A stretch of DNA of 10,764 nt from the NCBI GenBank assembly GCA_001825115.1, contig MHUY01000006.1, positions 1 through 10,764 on the forward strand. The letters are read 5' to 3'. Under the pieces are notes generated by a model, which saw only the letters and a list, made by a program, of their open reading frames with translations, searched no databases and was not told where the DNA came from. Position numbers and translations under genes: made by a program. Below, one piece after another: positions 7,684 through 10,764 of this stretch; position 1 is the stretch's first letter, and each line of letters starts with the position of its first letter. This DNA is from Candidatus Yonathbacteria bacterium RIFOXYC2_FULL_47_9 (GTDB lineage: Bacteria > Patescibacteriota > Minisyncoccia > Phycocordibacterales > UBA1550).

Positions 7684-7818
7684 TTACTCAAGGGGTTTGA
7701 GGGGTTCTCCCCTGCTGCTCCACCAGCTCAAAAGGGCCGGAGGCATAACAACGATGCACGAGATAAGGAACCAACCAATCAAAATTTTCAGTACCGACAC
7801 CAACACTATCAACGTCAT
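7684..7818 (-). CDS. Small hydrophobic membrane protein, 44 residues
   Basis: I do not recognise a family. The frame reads MTLIVLVSVLKILIGWFLIS and continues through CIVVMPPALLSWW to a short polar end, SSRGEPLKPLE, then TAA. It looks like a single membrane-spanning segment (about residues 3-30, with Lys11 inside) plus a short hydrophilic C-terminal tail. The evidence for coding is AAGGAG seven bases before the ATG (7824-7831), an ideally spaced and strong Shine-Dalgarno, and the coherent hydrophobic profile. A hairpin with a U-rich tail also follows 18 bp downstream on the same strand. A possible promoter on the minus strand is TTGCAA, 17 bases, GATGAT, but it is weak. The gene diverges from thrS and converges with dnaE. 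A longer minus-strand frame (7688-7957) and a plus-strand frame (7697-7909) overlap it but lack such support. Confidence 0.62.
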   Translation of the reverse strand: MTLIVLVSVLKILIGWFLISCIVVMPPALLSWWSSRGEPLKPLE

Positions 7819-7824
7819 GGCAAT

Positions 7825-7830
7825 ACTCCT
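7825..7830 (-). promoter_or_regulatory. Canonical Shine-Dalgarno deciding the start of the 44-residue gene
   Basis: On the minus strand AAGGAG is followed by TATTGCC and then the ATG at 7818. It is the only good Shine-Dalgarno I see before any gene start in the window. Confidence 0.6.
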
Positions 7831-7904
7831 TTTTGATAATGAATCGGACCAACCTTACATAATCATCCCACACAATGTCTTTTTTTGCAATAGCTGTAAA
7901 ACCC

Positions 7905-7932
7905 TTTGAAAATAAGCAAAAAGTGATAGAAT
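7905..7932 (+). promoter_or_regulatory. Promoter of thrS
   Basis: TTTGAA (7905-7910) or TTGAAA (7906-7911) lies 16 or 15 bases before TAGAAT (7927-7932). The -10 ends eight bases before the ATG at 7941, the same gap as for dnaE, so the mRNA is probably leaderless. This argues against the in-frame ATG at 7875, which would put the promoter inside the gene. Confidence 0.65.
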
Positions 7933-7940
7933 GGGACGAT

Positions 7941-9698
7941 ATGGAAACAAACGACAAACTTCATAATATCCGCCACTCGCTCGCCCATCTGCTCGCGATG
8001 GCAGTCCTTGAAAAAGATCCGCACGCCAAGCTCGGCATCGGACCCGTTATTGACAACGGTTTTTACTACGATTTTGAATTCTCAAACGGTTACACCCCTA
8101 CCCCCGAAGACCTCAAGGGTTTTCAAAAAACTATGAAGAAACTGGCTGGACGCGGACTTGCTTTTGAAGGGCGCCCTGTGACAGCTGACGAGGCAAAGAA
8201 AATGTTTATAGCACAACCTTACAAAACCGAGCTCATCAACGAGTTCGCCGCTGAAGGAAAAAATCTCACCCTCTACACGACTGGTGAACAATTCACCGAC
8301 CTCTGCAAGGGCGGTCACATCGAGACAACCAAAGAAATCGACACTGACGCATTCGCTATCACACACACGGCGGGTGCTTACTGGCGCGGTGATGAAAAAA
8401 ATCCGATGCTCACGCGCATCTACGGACTTGCCTTTGAAACAGGTGCTGACCTCGACACATATCTAAAACAAGTCGAAGAAGCCAAGAAACGCGACCATCG
8501 AAAACTTGGCAAAGAACTCGAGCTTTTCACTATCATCGATGAGATTGGCGCAGGGCTTCCTCTCTTTTACCCCAAAGGAGCATTGCTGCGTAAAAATATA
8601 GAAGACTTTGTTGGCGGGCTTCAGCGCGCACGCGGATATCAGGATATCTGGATTCCTCATATCACCAAAGGTACGCTTTATGAGATCTCGGGTCATCTCT
8701 CAAAGTATGATGCAATGTATACACCGATGAAGATCGATGAGAATGACTACTACCTAAAGCCGATGAACTGTCCGCATTTCATGATGCTCTACAAGACGCT
8801 TCCTCACTCATATCGCCAACTCCCTGTACGCTATACTTCGACAACCACCAACTATCGCTACGAGAAATCCGGTGAGCTCTCAGGTCTCACCCGTGTACGC
8901 TCTCTCACCCAAGATGACTGTCACGTATTCGCTCGCCCTGATCAAATAGAAGCCGAGATCGACCTTATGCTTGGCATGATAAAAGAAGTCTACGCAGCAT
9001 TTGGGCTCAATGATTTTTATGTCCGTATTTCGCTTCGCGACTCAAAGAACAAAGAAAAGTATATTGGCAGCGAAGAAGTGTGGCAGACCGCGGAAAACGC
9101 ACTGCGCACCATCGTAAAGAAGACTGGGTGGAAATATGAAGAAGCCGAAGACGAGGCTGCTTTTTACGGACCAAAACTTGATTTTATGTTTAAAGACGCT
9201 ATTGGTCGTCAGTGGCAACTTTCAACGATCCAGCTCGACTTCAACCTTCCTGAGCGCTTTGAACTCGATTATGTAAACGAAACAAACGAAAAAGTACGCC
9301 CCGTAGTCATTCATCGCGCAGTTCTTGGCTCGACCGAACGCTTTATGGGTATTATGATCGAGCACTTTGCCGGGAACTTCCCCTTATGGCTCTCCCCTGT
9401 ACAAGTAAAGATTCTTCCTATCAGCGAGAAGTATTCGGAATACGCAGAAAAGGTGCGCACAGAACTTTCAAATGCAGGTGTGCGTGTCGAACTTGACGAT
9501 TCAAACGAAAGCCTCGGTAAGCGTATCCGTGTCGCCAAAACAGAAAAGGTTCCTTACATTCTCGTCCTTGGCGAAAAAGAAGTTGAGACAGGCACCGTAA
9601 CCGCCGAGCGCCGTGATGGCGGACACATCGACGCCGCTCCTCTCGCAGATTTTATCACCACCGCAACAAAAGAGATCGACTCAAAAGAGATCTGGTAG
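7941..9698 (+). CDS. thrS: Threonyl-tRNA synthetase lacking the TGS domain
   Basis: This class II synthetase charges tRNA-Thr with threonine. It has 585 residues from the ATG at 7941, against about 640 in E. coli. The missing part is the N-terminal TGS domain, since the protein begins directly at the editing domain. That domain keeps both zinc-like motifs that clear Ser-tRNA-Thr: HSLAH (H12, H16) and CKGGH (C122, H126). The catalytic core has zinc ligands C277 (MNCPHF), H328 (DDCHVF) and H458 (VIHRA). Motif 2 is YRYEKSGELSGLTRVR (305-320) and motif 3 is LGSTERFMGIMIEH (462-475). The anticodon-binding domain covers about 485-585. An in-frame ATG at 7875 would add 22 residues, but it lies upstream of the promoter that ends eight bases before 7941. 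A bidirectional terminator follows the stop. Confidence 0.96.
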   Translation: METNDKLHNIRHSLAHLLAMAVLEKDPHAKLGIGPVIDNGFYYDFEFSNGYTPTPEDLKGFQKTMKKLAGRGLAFEGRPVTADEAKKMFIAQPYKTELINEFAAEGKNLTLYTTGEQFTDLCKGGHIETTKEIDTDAFAITHTAGAYWRGDEKNPMLTRIYGLAFETGADLDTYLKQVEEAKKRDHRKLGKELELFTIIDEIGAGLPLFYPKGALLRKNIEDFVGGLQRARGYQDIWIPHITKGTLYEISGHLSKYDAMYTPMKIDENDYYLKPMNCPHFMMLYKTLPHSYRQLPVRYTSTTTNYRYEKSGELSGLTRVRSLTQDDCHVFARPDQIEAEIDLMLGMIKEVYAAFGLNDFYVRISLRDSKNKEKYIGSEEVWQTAENALRTIVKKTGWKYEEAEDEAAFYGPKLDFMFKDAIGRQWQLSTIQLDFNLPERFELDYVNETNEKVRPVVIHRAVLGSTERFMGIMIEHFAGNFPLWLSPVQVKILPISEKYSEYAEKVRTELSNAGVRVELDDSNESLGKRIRVAKTEKVPYILVLGEKEVETGTVTAERRDGGHIDAAPLADFITTATKEIDSKEIW

Positions 9699-9703
9699 CA
9701 AAC

Positions 9704-9736
9704 AAAAAAACGGCATCATATGATGCCGTTTTTTTT
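9704..9736. terminator. Bidirectional intrinsic terminator after thrS
   Basis: A perfect palindrome, CGGCATCAT/ATGATGCCG (9711-9728), is flanked by seven A (9704-9710) and eight T (9729-9736). Either strand gives a GC stem followed by a U-tract. It serves thrS (plus) and the converging gene whose stop is at 9749 (minus). Confidence 0.93.
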
Positions 9737-9748
9737 GTTGACTTGAAA

Positions 9749-10084
9749 CTAATTCTTACAGTCAGTACACTCTCCTTCCTCACATTTCCCACCCTCACAG
9801 CTTTCTCCTTCACATACACCACCCTCACATCCTCCCTTCCCCCATCGTCCACCTTTCATGAACATTCTGCAACATCCAAGATGCTTTACTGCCATACCTG
9901 CAAAGATGAGGGCGATTGGCCAAAAGATACTCCAAGTAACAATAACACCAATATTCTTTAAAAGTGCGAGAACGCCTGCAAAAATCAAAACAAGTCCTGC
10001 TAATTTCATATGTTTATATCCAAGTTTGCGTCCAAGACGTGAACCTGTTGATTCAGAATTTACTAATTCAAAATTATTAACCAC
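9749..10084 (-). CDS. Two-helix LiaF-like membrane protein with a cysteine-repeat tail
   Basis: The protein is 111 residues. Two hydrophobic segments (about 28-43 and 46-68), with LKNIGVI between them and FWPIALIFAGM in the second, match the pattern of the LiaI/LiaF-like transmembrane region. In other bacteria that region occurs in cell-envelope stress proteins. After the membrane part the tail has eight cysteines. C86, C91, C96, C101 and C106 are spaced exactly five apart as a CEGxx repeat, ending CTDCKN. The tail could bind metal or form disulfides, which is inference. The chosen start is GTG at 10084, supported by an extended -10 ten bases upstream. The ATG at codon 26, just before the first helix, is the main alternative and would give 86 residues. 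No closer family is recognised. Confidence 0.8.
   Translation of the reverse strand: MVNNFELVNSESTGSRLGRKLGYKHMKLAGLVLIFAGVLALLKNIGVIVTWSIFWPIALIFAGMAVKHLGCCRMFMKGGRWGKGGCEGGVCEGESCEGGKCEEGECTDCKN
9767..9829 (-). repeat. In-frame 15-bp tandem repeat encoding CEGxx units
   Basis: On the plus strand about four imperfect 15-bp units begin CACA and carry clustered C and T (for example CACATACACCACCCT). On the minus strand each encodes Cys-Glu-Gly-x-x. The units differ by several bases, so this is not a recent perfect expansion. Confidence 0.7.
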
Positions 10085-10094
10085 TAATACGATA

Positions 10095-10103
10095 AGTATA
10101 TCA
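10095..10103 (-). promoter_or_regulatory. Extended -10 promoter of the LiaF-like gene
   Basis: TGATATACT on the minus strand, with TATACT at 10095-10100, lies ten bases before the GTG at 10084. It has no clear -35. It supports the GTG start and a nearly leaderless transcript. Confidence 0.5.
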
Positions 10104-10127
10104 CACGAGTAATATACAAGCGAGATG

Positions 10128-10640
10128 TTACTTTACAATAATCGTCCCAAGCTCCTTTTGACTGTTGCGATTCACATACCACCACGTCCCTTCAGTCAAA
10201 AAGGTGAAGTCGTATGTTCCGCCACGCCCCACTGACCCTTCCTGATTAAACTCGCGGAAAACCTGACTGTTGGGGTCAACGGTCGTCAAACTCATTGCCT
10301 TGTTTGAATTGTTTACAAAGTGCACCGACTTACCTTTTTGGATCTCGATCTTTGCGGGCACAAAACCACTGTCAGTATACGAAACAAGGTACGCACCGCT
10401 TTTGGTCATAGTTGGTGCTATTGATGTTGCACCGCTCGCAGGCTTCGCGGTGGTGGTCTGAGTAGTTTTTGTAGTAGGTACAATCGGTACTACTGGCGTT
10501 GTTGTTGCTTCCTGTTCTGTGACGCCGTTTGGTATACCCATCTGATCTTCTGGTGCTATTGCTGACCTCTTACCAAGCAAAAACCCTCCACAAACTGCTA
10601 GTACCACCACGACCCCTGCAATAATGTATTTTTTATTCAT
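10128..10640 (-). CDS. Membrane-anchored cupredoxin-like protein without copper ligands
   Basis: The protein is 170 residues. An N-terminal signal anchor (KKYIIAGVVVVLAVCGGFLL, 3-22) is followed by a low-complexity Thr/Pro/Ala linker (about 40-78, with TTKTTQTTT). A C-terminal beta-rich domain follows at about 82-170. It has the cupredoxin layout: SGFVPAKIEIQKGKSVHFVN, then a loop, then TYDFTFLTEGTWWYV and a final GTIIVK strand. The usual copper ligands are absent. The N-terminal His site reads NKAMSL, and the Cys-x2-His-x3-Met region reads NRNSQKEL. The domain is therefore more likely structural or ligand-binding than an electron carrier. The start is the ATG at 10640, directly before the signal anchor; an upstream in-frame GTG at 10667 would spoil it. 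The anchored domain should lie outside the cytoplasmic membrane. No Shine-Dalgarno is seen. Confidence 0.78.
   Translation of the reverse strand: MNKKYIIAGVVVVLAVCGGFLLGKRSAIAPEDQMGIPNGVTEQEATTTPVVPIVPTTKTTQTTTAKPASGATSIAPTMTKSGAYLVSYTDSGFVPAKIEIQKGKSVHFVNNSNKAMSLTTVDPNSQVFREFNQEGSVGRGGTYDFTFLTEGTWWYVNRNSQKELGTIIVK
10614..10631. repeat. 18-bp direct repeat, copy 1
   Basis: CCCTGCAATAATGTATTT occurs here and again at 10744-10761, 130 bp apart. Both copies encode KYIIAG of a signal anchor on the minus strand, marking two related gene starts in tandem. Confidence 0.85.
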
Positions 10641-10650
10641 AAATGATAGG

Positions 10651-10764
10651 TTAGCCACAAAGAGCACTTAGCGGTATCGGCATGATAGCTTGACCGTACC
10701 GAAACCCCGCATAAAACGCACACATAACTACAATAATCACGCACCCTGCAATAATGTATTTCTT
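10651..10764 (-). CDS. Short membrane-anchor paralogue of the cupredoxin-like protein, cut by right edge
   Basis: The frame enters from the right edge and reads KKYIIAGCVIIVVMCAFYAG, then FRYGQAIMPIPLSALCG and TAA at 10651-10653, giving 37 codons. Its first residues match the N-terminus of the next gene (KKYIIAG, then a hydrophobic helix), so its start codon is probably just outside the window and the whole product would be only about 40 residues. The tail after the helix has no globular domain. It may be a truncated or decayed tandem duplicate, or a genuine small membrane protein. It ends ten bases before the following ATG, so the two are likely co-transcribed. Confidence 0.5.
   Translation of the reverse strand, partial: KKYIIAGCVIIVVMCAFYAGFRYGQAIMPIPLSALCG
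10744..10761. repeat. 18-bp direct repeat, copy 2
   Basis: This is identical to 10614-10631 and lies in the partial upstream paralogue. Confidence 0.85.

Noticed and set aside
7697..7909. 70-codon plus-strand frame upstream of thrS
   Set aside because: There is no promoter or Shine-Dalgarno, and it is antisense to the 44-codon gene. Its end overlaps the thrS promoter.
7875..7940. Upstream in-frame ATG of thrS
   Set aside because: It precedes the promoter, adds 22 residues with no domain match, and the ATG at 7941 has the same -10 spacing as dnaE.
7688..7957. 89-codon minus-strand frame between dnaE and thrS
   Set aside because: It runs into the thrS start and promoter, has no Shine-Dalgarno, and overlaps the better supported 44-codon gene in another frame.

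Overview
The window looks like a chromosomal housekeeping segment from a small-genome bacterium of the Candidate Phyla Radiation, most likely Parcubacteria (Patescibacteria). This is inferred from a threonyl-tRNA synthetase without its N-terminal TGS domain, a NusB fused to a Nudix domain, the style of the L32 N-terminus, and the near absence of Shine-Dalgarno sequences. No mobile element, CRISPR array, tRNA or rRNA was seen.

Layout. Positions 1-3206 carry a minus-strand block transcribed right to left: rpmF (L32), nusB-Nudix, rnc (RNase III) and the first 397 codons of smc, which runs off the left edge. Hairpin terminators separate rpmF from nusB and rnc from smc. Positions 3207-3749 hold an isolated minus-strand unit with its own strong promoter and terminator, encoding either an unrecognised 114-residue protein or a structured RNA. 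rnhB (minus) and dnaE (plus) then diverge from a 74-bp promoter region. Between dnaE and thrS lies a 307-bp gap. It holds an easily missed 44-codon membrane microprotein gene on the minus strand, with the only canonical Shine-Dalgarno in the window. thrS converges on a minus-strand cluster of envelope genes across a bidirectional terminator. That cluster comprises a two-helix LiaF-like membrane protein with a cysteine-repeat tail, a membrane-anchored cupredoxin-like protein without copper ligands, and the end of a short paralogue cut by the right edge.

How the genes fit together. NusB, RNase III and L32 belong to rRNA transcription, rRNA processing and ribosome assembly. SMC, RNase HII and DnaE serve chromosome organisation and replication, and ThrRS serves translation. 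The right-hand cluster is envelope-related and of unknown role. A recurring feature is a -10 box placed 8-9 bases before the start codon (dnaE, thrS, rnhB, rpmF), which predicts leaderless mRNAs. No clear defence or otherwise novel multi-gene system is visible. The most novel items are the NusB-Nudix fusion, the microprotein and the 3310-3712 unit.
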